A stretch of DNA of 64,000 nucleotides from Phytophthora sp. 'mugwort' (taxonomy: Eukaryota > Oomycota > Peronosporomycetes > Peronosporales > Peronosporaceae): positions 1,984,001-2,048,000 of the forward strand of contig JAUCEF010000012.1 in assembly GCA_033558025.1 (NCBI GenBank). Direction: 5' to 3'. The position numbers were made by a program, and so were the translations under genes. A model generated the notes under the pieces. It saw only the letters and a list, made by a program, of their open reading frames with translations. It made no database searches and was not told the DNA's origin. Shown here one piece after another: positions 53,526 through 64,000 of the stretch (position 1 is its first letter; each line of letters begins with the position of its first letter).

Positions 53526-55388
53526 CTATGAGCTCTCTGAAACGTATACGAGGTCCACAGCATGGCGCGAGAGTGTGTACTCACTCTCAAACTCGTCTTC
53601 TTCGCCCTCGGATGGAATATCAATCATCGGGATGATTTCATCGCCATCAAAACGGTCGTCGTCATCATCTAGCGTCACGAATGCTTCCGTATCGATAAAG
53701 CTATCGTCCTCGAGCCGATCGTACCCTTCATACTCCGCACCATTGTCATTGGAGTGCTCCTCTTCTATCTCGATATCCATTGGATCAATAGACGTGAGGC
53801 GAGGATGCAAATGATCTGTGGGGAGCCAGACGACAGACTGAGGCGCTGAATGGCCCATTGGACCGTCCGACGACATCGTGGCGCGACCTTCGTCGATGCG
53901 TGACATACCACCGTGCCATGATGATCCCAGACCAATCTGGGCCTTTGGTTCATGCTCCTCCGATGACGAGCTACTGCGCTCACTCAGACGCACCCGATTA
54001 GCAGCGCCAGTAAGCTCCTGTGACGCTACCCAACCAGCATTCAGACGGTTCGTGGTCACCATGCACTCGGAGCAAAAGTCCATCTTCTGTGGGTGGAACA
54101 CGCCCCCTTCAAACACAAATACCTTTTTGTTCACCTTGCAGCGGTTGCACACTGGTTCCTCACAAAGCTGACAGCACGTCACTTTTCCACCGAAAAAAGC
54201 TCGTACTGGACGGTGGCAGACGCGGCACGGGTTGACGCCTAGACCTCCACCGAACGATACACTGCCGCGACTGCTGTCAAATGTCACTGAGGAGGCGCGG
54301 AACATGCTACTGCCAAAAGTGCTCTTACGTCCACCCTGTGTCTGTCGCATGTCGACGTCGATATGATGCAGCGGTGGTGATGGCGGACGGAGAGCTGCCG
54401 GCGGTTTGGTTCGCAGCGAGAAGGCCAGTTTCTTCATCATCGCACACTCGACCGTACTGGGCGAGGCCAGCACGGCCTCCGCTGTCAGCTGGAAGGCCAG
54501 GCGATCTCTTGCGCCTCCACGTGGCAGCATCCCTCCATGGAAAAAGAGCTCGACTTGGTTCTCGCCGTGTTGTCGGTAGAGATAGCAATACGATAAGTGA
54601 CCACGCACGATCTGCATCTCTGGCGCTAGCTCCGGGGCGGACGGTAGCGTCACTGAGTGCACGAGGTGATAGCCCACCCTCGCGCCATTGTCCTGTGGGT
54701 CCCGCAGCACTCCAGTGGCCTCCAAGTACACGTAATCTCTGTGTCTGGACAGCACTTCATGATGGCGCAACGCCCACTTGAGCGTGAGCGAGCGGAACGG
54801 CACGCTGGCCGAGGGGACCACAAGCGCGGCCAGCACGCGGCTATCGAGCAGGTCGCACTGGGCGTGCGCGCTCTCGATCTGCATGGCCTCGGGCGTGAGG
54901 TTTACGGTGCCATGTAGCACGTCCTCGAGCGTCCCAGGAACGACTCCAATGGCCAAAAGTTCGGCCTGATCGGACACGGCTACAGACGGCGCGCTCATGT
55001 CGACGGTCATGGTCATGCGCGTCGCGGCAGCTGCGTGCTGGCTCGGTTTGGCCCTGTGCGGTATCCTCAGACCGCCGAACGGGCCTCTAGACGACACCTT
55101 TTTGTAACAGGTGATTGCGTGGTGGCGGCCGCCGCCCTTGGCGAGTTTCCACTGCGAGCGGTCGACGCCTGGCGAGCCTCCGGTCGTGTACGAAGCGGCC
55201 GCCTGGTTGCTGTGGTACTTCTGGAGCGTCTCATGCACGCGTGCGTCGGCGAACTGCTGCGCACGGGCCACGTATTCCTTGGACGTCTGAAGCGAGCCGC
55301 GCGAGTTGGTTGAGGCGCGGCCCATGCCGCCGCCGCTCGCGGAGGAGAGCGACCGCTGCTTCTCCAGCGCCGCCGTCGGCTTCGTCAT
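53526..55388 (-). CDS. START-like protein with FYVE-type zinc finger
   Basis: An intact 620-residue protein from the ATG at 55388. A START-like lipid-binding region lies at about 130-330 (LEDVLHGTVNLTPEAMQ, LTLKWALRHHEVLSRHRDYVYLEATG). It is followed by a cysteine cluster at about 387-445 (CRVCHRPVRAFF...CCQLCEEPVCNRCK...CSEC), a FYVE-type double zinc site without the classic RHHCR phosphoinositide pocket. The C-terminus is acidic and serine-rich. START-FYVE proteins form a large family in oomycetes; membrane lipid sensing is the likely role. Confidence 0.8.
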   Translation of the reverse strand: MTKPTAALEKQRSLSSASGGGMGRASTNSRGSLQTSKEYVARAQQFADARVHETLQKYHSNQAAASYTTGGSPGVDRSQWKLAKGGGRHHAITCYKKVSSRGPFGGLRIPHRAKPSQHAAAATRMTMTVDMSAPSVAVSDQAELLAIGVVPGTLEDVLHGTVNLTPEAMQIESAHAQCDLLDSRVLAALVVPSASVPFRSLTLKWALRHHEVLSRHRDYVYLEATGVLRDPQDNGARVGYHLVHSVTLPSAPELAPEMQIVRGHLSYCYLYRQHGENQVELFFHGGMLPRGGARDRLAFQLTAEAVLASPSTVECAMMKKLAFSLRTKPPAALRPPSPPLHHIDVDMRQTQGGRKSTFGSSMFRASSVTFDSSRGSVSFGGGLGVNPCRVCHRPVRAFFGGKVTCCQLCEEPVCNRCKVNKKVFVFEGGVFHPQKMDFCSECMVTTNRLNAGWVASQELTGAANRVRLSERSSSSSEEHEPKAQIGLGSSWHGGMSRIDEGRATMSSDGPMGHSAPQSVVWLPTDHLHPRLTSIDPMDIEIEEEHSNDNGAEYEGYDRLEDDSFIDTEAFVTLDDDDDRFDGDEIIPMIDIPSEGEEDEFESEYTLSRHAVDLVYVSESS

Positions 55389-56025
55389 GAGCGCGGCTCG
55401 AGTTGAAATGGAATGCTTTTACACTCCCGAATAGGGTTAACACCGGCTAAGACTTGGAGTTTGTATGCCGTGACAACCGGACGAAGGACGCAGCACTGGC
55501 ACTCAAAGAGAGCTGAAAGAGCTGTCACCCGATGCAAGGATGACACACGATCGAGGCCCCTTTGCCGTTGTTGCGCTGAGGTTGGCGTCGAGAAAGGTGA
55601 AACCGAAGCTTTCAGTGGTGGCTTCGGTTGCCTAAACGGGTGGCGAGTGTGGTGAACACTCCGCGGCGGTGCCCCGTCCACTCTGTATTTGATGCCAATT
55701 TCGATGAAGATGTTCGACGCTTGCAACACGTGTCGGAGTAGGTAACGCTAGGAGCAACATTAGCAGCAGATCGAGTGGTGAAATGGCTGTCGAACGGCAA
55801 CATGGAGAGCCAGCGACCGGTAGTACTACATGAAAATCCAGCGAAAAGCGTATGGCCAGAGTCGCACACCAGCATTGTACTATTATGGAGGTCTCCCCGT
55901 GGAAAGCCGGGCTCGATCTTGCCCAAACTTTTAGTTACTCGCTCAAACCATGACTCGGAACGTACTGGATAACAACTCGCAGACACCAGAGAGAGAGAAT
56001 ACCACTTACATTTACGTACTATTGA
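55389..56025. other. Intergenic; no gene seen
   Basis: Between the START-FYVE start and the truncated gene. Short frames on both strands lack motifs. The upstream sequence should contain the START-FYVE promoter. Confidence 0.35.
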
Positions 56026-56300
56026 TTATACAATGTCCTCGGCGCGGAAGTTGTCGGTCATAATGTAGCCGAACTCCGTCACATCCGCAATCAACACGAT
56101 GTTCTGCGGTTCGTCAAGCATGTACTCGGGCCAATTGAGAGCTGCGACCACGTGTCGTTGAAACTCGTCCACATGCGGGTCAAATGGATGGTGCGAGCGG
56201 CTGTAACTCTCGGGATCCTTTAGGAATGGGTCTGTCCCTACCGAGTTCTTGTGGCCGTCGCCCAGAAGGTTTGCAAAACACGAACATGTCCTCCGTCAAG
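56026..56300 (-). pseudogene. C-terminal remnant of an unknown gene
   Basis: An open frame on the minus strand from about 56300 to TAA at 56026-56028 with protein-like composition: HHPFDPHVDEFQRHVVAALN, then NWPEYMLDEPQNIVLIADVT and a final EFGYIMTDNFRAEDIV. No start codon fits and a TGA closes it upstream near 56300. It could be a last exon whose upstream part is lost, or the start of the break into repeat DNA to the right. I do not recognise the family. Confidence 0.45.
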
Positions 56301-57926
56301 TGTGTGACGCCAAGATTAAATGTCAGTCAGCGCCTTCGACATTGCCACGGGTAGTAATTTGTTTGCCTGTTGCAGATCTACTGACGTATGTTGCGACCAA
56401 AATCACGGAAATTTGTTGTTGCGTGGGGTAAAGCGGGTAAATAACACGTTCTCCGTAGTAAGAACTTGCAACAGTTTACAAGCAAGGTGTAAGTTTGTAA
56501 ATCTATTGCACGTAAGCAACTTATCCCTTTTCGGAATGCTGTGGGAAAAACCGACGCAAACTCGACTCAAAGCGGCAAAATTACTCGCCACAACTGGAGT
56601 GAACCAAAACTTTTACCTACAGAACAATCAACACAGCGGCATCCATAACTACATCAGACATTCGGTGCCGCAGCACTCGCAGGGTGTTGCGAGCACCCAC
56701 AGGCAGACAGACACAAGACATAGTCTCGCGTCTAATATACATCAGGCTTCTATAGAAAAAAGCAAAACATGACCAAACCAAATAGAAGGCCACTTCACCA
56801 CCCCATAAGCAACTTATGCGCTTTTAATCTATTTCGGGACACATATACCTATATAGGTACATGTATATATATGGAAAACTGGGTCGATAGTAGTCTTATG
56901 AATATGATGCTTCAGTATGTAGCTAAGGTAAGTTGCCAGCTTAGTACACCTTTGCCCGTCCAAGGGTTCGCAGGAGGATAAGGCAAAATGGCGAGAGCTG
57001 CAACTTTTGACAAAATGATTTTTAAAGTAAAGTCATTGTGCAATCCAACGTGGATTTAGTGTATAGCAAACGTCCTACTCCATTGGCTCGCTGCGAATTG
57101 CAGCCGCGACAGAAAGCGCGCAATGGCGAGCCATCCTGTTCACCATACGCATATCCATGCAGGGCATGCAATGCTCAGCTGCCTTTTCCAAAGTTGCATT
57201 CGCAGCTCCGTCTTCGGGCCATGCGACGCGTTGAACATCCTTCATGGCTCAACGCCAGATAGGCTTTGATGCGCGACTTGAGGACGCTAAAGCAGCCTGC
57301 ATAACACATCATTAATAAAGCTACATTAGTGAGATCATAAAGTGTGAGCCACGTACCCTCGATTGAATTGCACATTGGTCAGTACGGTCCGAGGCGTAAC
57401 AGCTTCAGATCACTTCTACTTCGGACAAGATCCTCAGTTTGATTGTGGGGCAGGTGTGGTGTTGTGAACGATAGATGAGATGGATCACATATCGCAGTTA
57501 AGAGGCAGCCACGGTACTATCCGCTGAGTACGAAGTCAGCTGGCAACTCAGCTATTTGATTGGATGATCAGCGACCGGCTGAGTTCGGGTCGGGTGGCTA
57601 CATTGAGATCTTTGGGAAGGGTCGATCGAGATCCGAGCGAACTTCATAACTCTTTCCAAGTCCAAGACAAGTGTACACTATCCGGTAAGTCCCTGCACGG
57701 GCAGGATTATGGTTACCGTTGACACCCGAGAGGCATAGCTTGTAGGGTGTTGACTGGTAGCGCAAAGAGAACTAGGTCGGCCCGGGGAAGGGCGTGTCTC
57801 GCCAAGCGCGAAGGAACAAGTCCTGCCAACTCGACGGGCCGGTACGCCGTACAGCCCGGGTACCGTAACACTTCTAGCCGAGAAGCCTTTTCTCTCGGCG
57901 ACCCGTCAAAGCGTTAACGCGCCGTC
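56301..57926. other. No gene seen; repeat-like toward the right
   Basis: 56.3-57.4 kb is AT-rich with only short frames. From about 57.4 kb the sequence becomes GC-rich without coding signal, and may be the edge of an LTR element. Confidence 0.3.
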
Positions 57927-57944
57927 GTCCGCTCTTTAGCGGAC
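57927..57944. repeat. Hairpin at the copia fragment border
   Basis: GTCCGCT-CTTT-AGCGGAC: a perfect 7-bp stem with a 4-base loop, ending exactly where similarity to the complete copia begins. Confidence 0.5.
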
Positions 57945-59420
57945 GGGATCGTCACATACGCATGGCAACCGAATACCTTCAGGTTTGCCAGCAACGGCTT
58001 CTTCCCGGTCCAAACGTAGTGCGACGACTTGTCGTCACTGGTAGCGCGCGTCGGACACGGATTGCGTAGGAAAGCAGCGGTCATCACAGCTCCCCCCCAA
58101 TACGACTTGGACAATCCGGCATGCGCCAACATGCAGCGCGCGCATTCCACCAGCGTTCGATTCATTCGTTTCGCCACCCCGTTCAACTGTGGAGTGTAGG
58201 GTGGCGTGAGCTTCTGCTCGACACCGCGACGCTTGCAGAACTTGGCCATCTCGCCTGACGTATATTCGCCACCGTTGTCGCAGCGGAGTGTTATCACAAC
58301 TTTGCCAGTTTGGGTTTCCGCATAAGCGACAAACTCGGCAAACTTGTCCGCCACTTCCGACTTGTTTCGAAGTAAATACACCACACAAAAGTGCGAGTGC
58401 TCGTCGATGAATGTAATGAAATAGCGCTTACCGCTAAACGTCGACGCCTGGGACCACACACATCGCTGTGGATGACTTCCAGCAGTTGTCGGGCGTGGCT
58501 CGGTGACATTGGCATGTAGCTCCACTCGGGTTTGCTTGCCAATTGCACACTCATCACATAGCTCCCACTTCTTCACTGCCGCGATGTCAATCCCAACGCC
58601 GTAGCCCTTCTTGACGATGGCGTCTAGACCGCCGTGACCAATGTGTCCAAGACGAAGGTGCCAGAGGTACGAAGTGGTGTCCCCATTGCGATCCTTCGAG
58701 CTCGACACGTTGGCCTCGTCCGCCATGATCGGAGTCATGCACAACCTGAACAGTCCCTTGCCCGCGCGCTCACCAAGCTTCCACTTGATGCTTCTTGCTG
58801 TAGTGAAGCATCCGTCGGATTCGAACGTAACCGGCCTAACATCCTTTGTGAAGCGTCCAACGGAGAACGGTTCCGTGACAGCTTAGGGATGTGCCACACG
58901 CTGGTAAGCACACTCTTCTTGATCTCTTGTGGCGTCTTCATCGGCATCACAATATCGCCGGTCCCCACCACTTGAACAACACCATCGTCCGTGAGGCGTA
59001 CATCCACCGGAGAGATCTTCTTGTAATTCTTCATGTACTCTTTCGAGTACGTCATGTGCTGCGTCGCACCGGAGTCGACCAGCCAAGCTTCACTCGACTT
59101 GATGCCCTTGCCACCAACCGAGAACAGGTAGTCACCCGATTCTTCTTCCACTTGAGCGACGCTTGCACGCTGCAGTTCTGGCGTCCCGCATTCTCGCGAA
59201 TCCTCACAGGGCACTTGGCGATCCAATGCCCTTGTTCGCCATAGTAGTGACAGGCACTCGTCTTCGGCGCCTGCCGACCCTTGCGCTTTCCGCTATCGCT
59301 CATAACGAACGCTTGTGCGTTCGTGGTGCCATCAACACCACCACCTTGCTCCTTGTGCTTCATGTCCTCATGCAGCATCCGAGACGTCACGAGTTCCCAC
59401 GACAGCGAGTCGACCCTTGA
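57945..59420 (-). pseudogene. Truncated second copia copy (gag end to integrase)
   Basis: Very similar to 39.98-42.0 kb but without the 536-bp insertion, LTRs, reverse transcriptase or gag start. It keeps the zinc knuckle (near 59290), protease-like VDSGATQHMT and the whole integrase core (58744-57914). Both ends are abrupt. It serves as an empty-site control for the nested insertion in the complete copy. Confidence 0.85.
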
Positions 59421-60445
59421 CTCTGTGGTTGAGCGAAATCAGTAAAAATCACTGAATCCGTGCACCCACCGCGCCCAGACACCGACTGTGGAGGGGGTAC
59501 TTCGATAGCCGTGTCGTTGCTGAGGTTCACCTTGTATACCCGTCGGCGGGCTGGATCTGCTCTCTCGTTAACACGAGATGCGCACACAGGTGGTGAGCTC
59601 TGGATCGTCCTTTAGTAGGACTTGGGGGGGGATCTGGCGTGGATATTTCCTGCACGCCGAGATCCGTTCTAGTTGATCTTGGACTTGGCCGTATATCTTG
59701 TGGATCGGTATAGTAAACCGGATCCGGAGTAGTACCGCGTTGAGGGGTTTCCTTTAATCTTTACGTTGCTTGTACCGCTGATTGAGAGCAAAGGGCAGAC
59801 TTCTATCCAAGCTTATCTAGTAAGTGCCACAAATGGATGGAGTATATTACTTGATTAAAGTATGGGCCAATGTGGATCCCTATACTAATAACCAGTGTTG
59901 TGTACTTCCAAGCAAATTCGATTCTGACTTATGGGGGCCCCTGGCCGCCACTCGTTTTGGCCTTCCCATCCCACTTCGGCTCCTAGCCACTAGATCTTTG
60001 TCCACCATCTACGCTATACAGGATTCCTGTCCTCCTTCTACGCTTTTACCTATCTGGTTATTCTGTCCTGTTTCTACGGCGGATCCGCCCTTAATATGGC
60101 CGGATCCGGTACCTTGGGTCCGGCTCAAGTGCGCTTCCCAGTCCAAGTGGTTGATCAGCACTTAGCCGGTTGCCGCGCATTCAGGGTCCTGATCCATCCA
60201 ATCCGGTTGGGATCCATTAACCCGCTGCCATTGACGTCTCCATCATCCTTCCAAATCCGTTACGGAGAACCTTCCCACATCTTATTGGGAGTGGCTCCTG
60301 CCCTGTCTGTTGCGCAAGGCAACTTTCTCTTGTTCACTTCACCACATCCGCCTCCCATGGGACGTGGCTGCCGCACAACGGTAACTCGTCGCGTCGCACT
60401 TCCCTTGTCGGCTTTGCTCCTTCGCGCGCACCTATCTGCAGGATC
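59421..60445. other. GATC-rich stretch; no gene seen
   Basis: Many GGATC motifs, like the left end of the window. The frames at 59824-60165 and 60096-60575 overlap in different phases and have no motif; they may belong to the leader of the gag-like region that follows. Confidence 0.35.
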
Positions 60446-63420
60446 ATGGATCAAGGTCAGGATCCGTCTCCGGGCCCTCGTGCCAGCGTTCTCGTCGGGC
60501 AAGCTCTCGCGCCTGGCACTCCGCCTCCGTGGCCTCATTGTGACTCGGCGCCTTCGGATCCTTCGGCCGGTGTAACACCCTTCGCGCCCGATCTTGATGC
60601 GGCTCGTGCAGCTACGGAGGCTTGGCTGACCCTCATTCAACGTTATGACGGCCGCCTATCAACGATCCACGCGGGAATTGACGGCCGCTCGCCGTCACAA
60701 TGAGGAGCTTCACGCTGTCTTGGATCCGGCGGAAGCGCGAGCGAGGGAGTACAACGACTTCCTTCAGCATTGTTACGCCGTGATCCATGGTCGGATGCTG
60801 CAACTCGAGGCTCTCGCTGCAGATGCAACCGCTAGCTGTGAGAGGCTGCGTGCGAAGCCCGGGATTACGAGCACTGCAGCGACGTTATACCTCCCTTGAG
60901 GAAGATACGTCGGCGGAGATCACCCATTGGCAGACATATGCCGTGGATCTCGAACGCCAGCTTGCTGCAAGTCGTGAAGGTGGCGCGTTGTCAATCCCTC
61001 CAACTCCTGCGTTGGCTGGGGATCTCCTCAGCCTCCGCCAAGAGATCCAAAAATTGACGGCCCGATCCGGGGATCTGGAGGGCCAGGTGCGCCGAAAGGC
61101 GTCCTTGCGGCAGCATGCCGAGGCCGATCATCAGCTTGCGGAGTCGAATTTCCGCAATTTGACAGCGGACTTCGAACGGCAGGCTCGTTACATCAACCGG
61201 ATAGTTGATAAAATGCAATCGCTTGCGGGTCGAAGAATCGGAGTCATCAGACTTCGGATGACGCCCGCAAGCTTCAGGCGGCGCGTGTCGAGCTTCACGT
61301 TCGCAAAAGAGCGGATCCGTGAACTGGACGGGATCGCCAGTCGTCTGGATCGTCGATGTCATGATCTCCAGAAGGATCATTATCTCGTCGCAGCTCGCCT
61401 GAAAGATGCTCAAGCGGAGATCATAGAGCTGCGACGAGCCGCTGCTCCTTGGGAGGATCGTTACTGCAGCTCCGGGTTTCAGCTTCAGGAAGCTCAGGAT
61501 GTCTGTCGCGATCTGCGCGAAAGCAGAAACAGGTTGCAACGATCCATCCACTCCTTTGAGGATGAGCTGGCTCGGCTTCGAAACGGCTTGCCGAGGCGCA
61601 ACAGGAGGTTGCTCAAGTCGAACCGATCCGTGCTTCGCACACTGCTGCCTCAAAAGAGGCCATTCAGGCGAGGGATCAGCGTGACCTCGCGATCCGTGAG
61701 AGCGATGAGGCGCGCGCGGATCGAGATCGCGCAGTCCAAGATCGGATCGCTATCGCGCGACGTTGTAGGACCTGCGAGGATGATCTTCGCGTCCACCAAG
61801 CTTCGATCATGGACCTCCAGCACATATACGCCCTTTTAAGGGCGGATCATGATGCTTTGGAGGAGACATATGCCAATCGGGATTAGGCTCTCCGCAATCT
61901 CGCCTCTTTGGCTTCTACCGCCTTAGGCCACTCCGGATCTCCAGCCGGTAACTCCGCGTTGGGTCGTCGCGTCAGGAGTGACTCTGGATCCTCGACCGAT
62001 CGCGGGAACCCGGGGTCCATCAAGAAATTACGACGGAGTAGCCCGACGGTTTAGACCCGAATGCTGGATGTCTCTGCCTCGGCTGATCCTAGTCCCGACG
62101 GAGAATTTTCCATCGACTCCCCATCGGCAGCCAGCGACGATGGCACAGATCCCACGTCGGCGATCTAGAGGCCGAGCTCGCCTGGGATCCAGGGATCGAG
62201 CTCGCCTGCGATCCAAGGATCGAGATCACGTGAGATCCAGGGATCGAGCTCACCGGTGGTCCAAGAGTTGAATTCGCCCGCGGCACAGAGTTCGAGCTCG
62301 CCCCCTTTCTCCGCCTCCGACTTATCCAGTGATGATGGGTCGGATACTGACGAGATGCGGATGGCTCAAGCTCAATCACGTTCAGATGCTCGGCGGCGAC
62401 GACTATCCAGTCAAGACGGATCCGCGAACTGCGTCAATCGAGATCGAGGGTGGCAGTGGCCGTGCGAATGCTCCGGCGGCTCCTGTTTCTCCAGTTTCTC
62501 CAGTTTCTTCTCCGGCTCGTTCGCGCTCTGGGTTGTCCGACATCCCCGCTCAAAATTTTCCGTGTCAAGTTGCGGATTCGACTGCTGCAGCTCCGGGAAA
62601 GAATGGAAAGGATCCTACGTGCCCTTTCGGTTAGCTGGCCCTGTTCATACCCGCGGTGCAGCGGACTCGCACAGTGACCGACGCTGAGGTGGGCCTTGGG
62701 ACTCGACGCAGATCTCTATCCTGTCTCTGGCGAGGTTGACGCCTCAAGACTTCTCACGCCTCCAGCTTTTGACACCTGGTTGGATGTTCCCATTGCGGAT
62801 TGAGCCTGCGCCTACATACTTGGATACAGCGGCATACGCCCCGGATCTGGTATCGAAGGTGCAGATCAAGGCTCTATACGCTACCCAGCCATGGACGGTC
62901 TTGACTGGTGTGACGCCTGCGCCCTTTGCATTCATTCGGGGTCGGGGAAGCTCGTCGAACTTGTGTCTATTTTGACTGATTTCGAGGGCTTCTTGTCTCG
63001 TCATCTGCAGGCGTTTTGGGAATCGACACATCCGTTCCTGATTTCTAAATCGATGAAGGATCAGGATCCATGGTTTTCTTCTTCTACCGGAGCCGTAAAA
63101 ACCGCAGTTCGCACGCTCGAAACCATTGGCGTGCGTTCATGCTGCGTACGATCCCGCGGATCCGGCGTATTGGATGCGGTGACTTGGATCTTCTTCTGGA
63201 TCCACCTTTCTTTCATTTTCCCAAGCCGCTGAAGACGCGACATGGTTTCCTGGTCGTGACGCAATTACCATAGGGGAGGCTGCTCCCGTCACTCTAACTG
63301 CCGCGTTGGCAGATTGTGACGAGGCTGATCCCTGGCGCAATCACTTTCGCACATCTCCGGGTGATCACCCGTCTCTCTCGATTGGTCGTCTTCGTGGCAA
63401 GTTCGTGCCGGATCAGTGAA
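60446..63420 (+). pseudogene. Degenerate gag-like coiled-coil protein of a retroelement
   Basis: A start-like MDQGQDPSPGPRASVLVGQALAP at 60446 opens a proline-rich head. Then a long coiled coil (60787-61839: EITHWQTYAVDLERQLAASR, ELDGIASRLDRRCHDLQKD) and an acidic serine repeat region near 62.3 kb. A tail near 62.9 kb contains VSILTDFEGFLSRHLQAFW. Frames change many times. The order resembles gag proteins of oomycete Ty3/gypsy-like elements. No protease or reverse transcriptase is visible before the window ends, so the class is uncertain. Confidence 0.4.
62184..62303. repeat. 24-bp tandem repeat, five units
   Basis: Units of exactly 24 bp start at 62184, 62208, 62232, 62256 and 62280. The core is GATCCAGGGATCGAGCTC, decaying toward the right. 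They encode an eight-residue repeat (IQGSSSPA-like) within the gag-like frame. Confidence 0.75.
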
Positions 63421-64000
63421 GTTGTCGTCTCGTTCCTTTTTTCAGGTTTCCCTTTTGCGTATCTTGGATAATCTAATCGACTCTTTCTCCTTGTCCCTGG
63501 TGTTGCCTGTTTTTTATTTTATGGTGGATCTTGACTTGGTTCAGCCGCTTATGCAGTGGATCCCAGCTGGATCCTGGATCCTACCTGGGTCCAACCACTT
63601 GTCGTCTGCGAACAGCGTGGGAATTACATATACACTCACAATCCTCTGTTCCTCCAGCCGCGCAGCCACCCTGCGCACTTTTCTTCTGTTCTTCGTCCCG
63701 GCTGCCTAAAAGTCGGGCGGTACCCTTCTCCCCGTGCCCCGTAGCCTGCCAACGGGGGTCTTCTCTCTCCGTCTTCTACATCAAGGCCTATTTCCTGACA
63801 GGGTCCTCCGCTCTAGTTCTCTTCGTGCGACTGCATTACCTGGAAACGACTACACTTGGCTTGTTCCATAGGAAATCGTACAGCATAGCTCGACACAATT
63901 CAGATCCGACTCATTGACCCATGTTGATTCGTCATACCCATTCCAGCGTACTTCAAACTCCCGTAGACTCCTTCCGTAGCGTGCGGGTCGGCGTGTCCTC
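63421..64000. other. No gene seen
   Basis: Short frames only, with continued GGATC motifs. Probably the 3' side of the degenerate retroelement. Confidence 0.3.

Noticed and set aside
1..64000. CRISPR arrays, rRNA genes, bacterial operons
   Set aside because: No regularly spaced identical repeats with unique spacers, no rRNA-like sequence, and introns plus retroelements show a eukaryotic genome.

Overview
The window looks like nuclear DNA of an oomycete (Phytophthora or a close relative). The evidence is the dense host genes with short introns, proteins of oomycete type (START-FYVE, an ATAD2-like ATPase carrying PHD and Tudor-like domains, secreted GH3 and carboxylesterase genes) and the mixture of LINE, copia, hAT and Maverick elements. 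All calls come from reading the sequence and its translations by eye. No database search or alignment was run.

Layout. 1-1.0 kb is GATC-rich repeat. About 1.8-37.6 kb is one old LINE, with ORF1, an OTU-like domain, reverse transcriptase and RNase H. It has been torn apart by three later insertions: a 1.0-kb piece of another LINE (4190-5195, 16-bp target duplication), a 25-kb block (6938-32082) and a hAT transposon (about 34.12-36.74 kb). 37.9-42.9 kb is a complete copia element with two 346-bp LTRs and a 5-bp target duplication, itself hit by a 536-bp solo-LTR-like insertion. 44.3-55.4 kb is ordinary host gene space: an ATAD2-like chromatin ATPase, a VAMP7-like R-SNARE, a divergent PP2A B56 subunit, an MSP/VAP-like protein and a START-FYVE protein. 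57.9-59.4 kb is a second, truncated copia copy. 59.4-64 kb is GATC-rich, gag-like and degenerate.

The 25-kb block is the exciting part. It holds a Maverick/Polinton-type virus of about 18 kb: protein-primed family B DNA polymerase with an embedded HNH domain, chromodomain integrase, adenain-like protease, packaging ATPase, major capsid and penton-like proteins, an S74-type spike, and an Uma2/zinc-finger nuclease gene as apparent cargo. The element is inside-out. Its two 177-bp terminal inverted repeats face each other across 7 kb of host DNA (GH3 and carboxylesterase pseudogenes), and its polymerase gene is split between the two outer ends of the block. The polymerase and the LINE break at the same 8-bp sequence, and each gene reads on in frame if one copy of that 8-mer is kept. 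The simplest explanation is that a virus sitting in a carboxylesterase gene left the chromosome as a circle together with about 7 kb of host DNA. The circle then re-entered a LINE by recombination at the shared 8-mer, opening inside polB.

Nearly every virus gene carries one or more single-base frameshifts or transition-type stop codons, so this copy is an old fossil. A short motif, ATATAGA, sits just upstream of the start codons of several virus genes and is probably their promoter.
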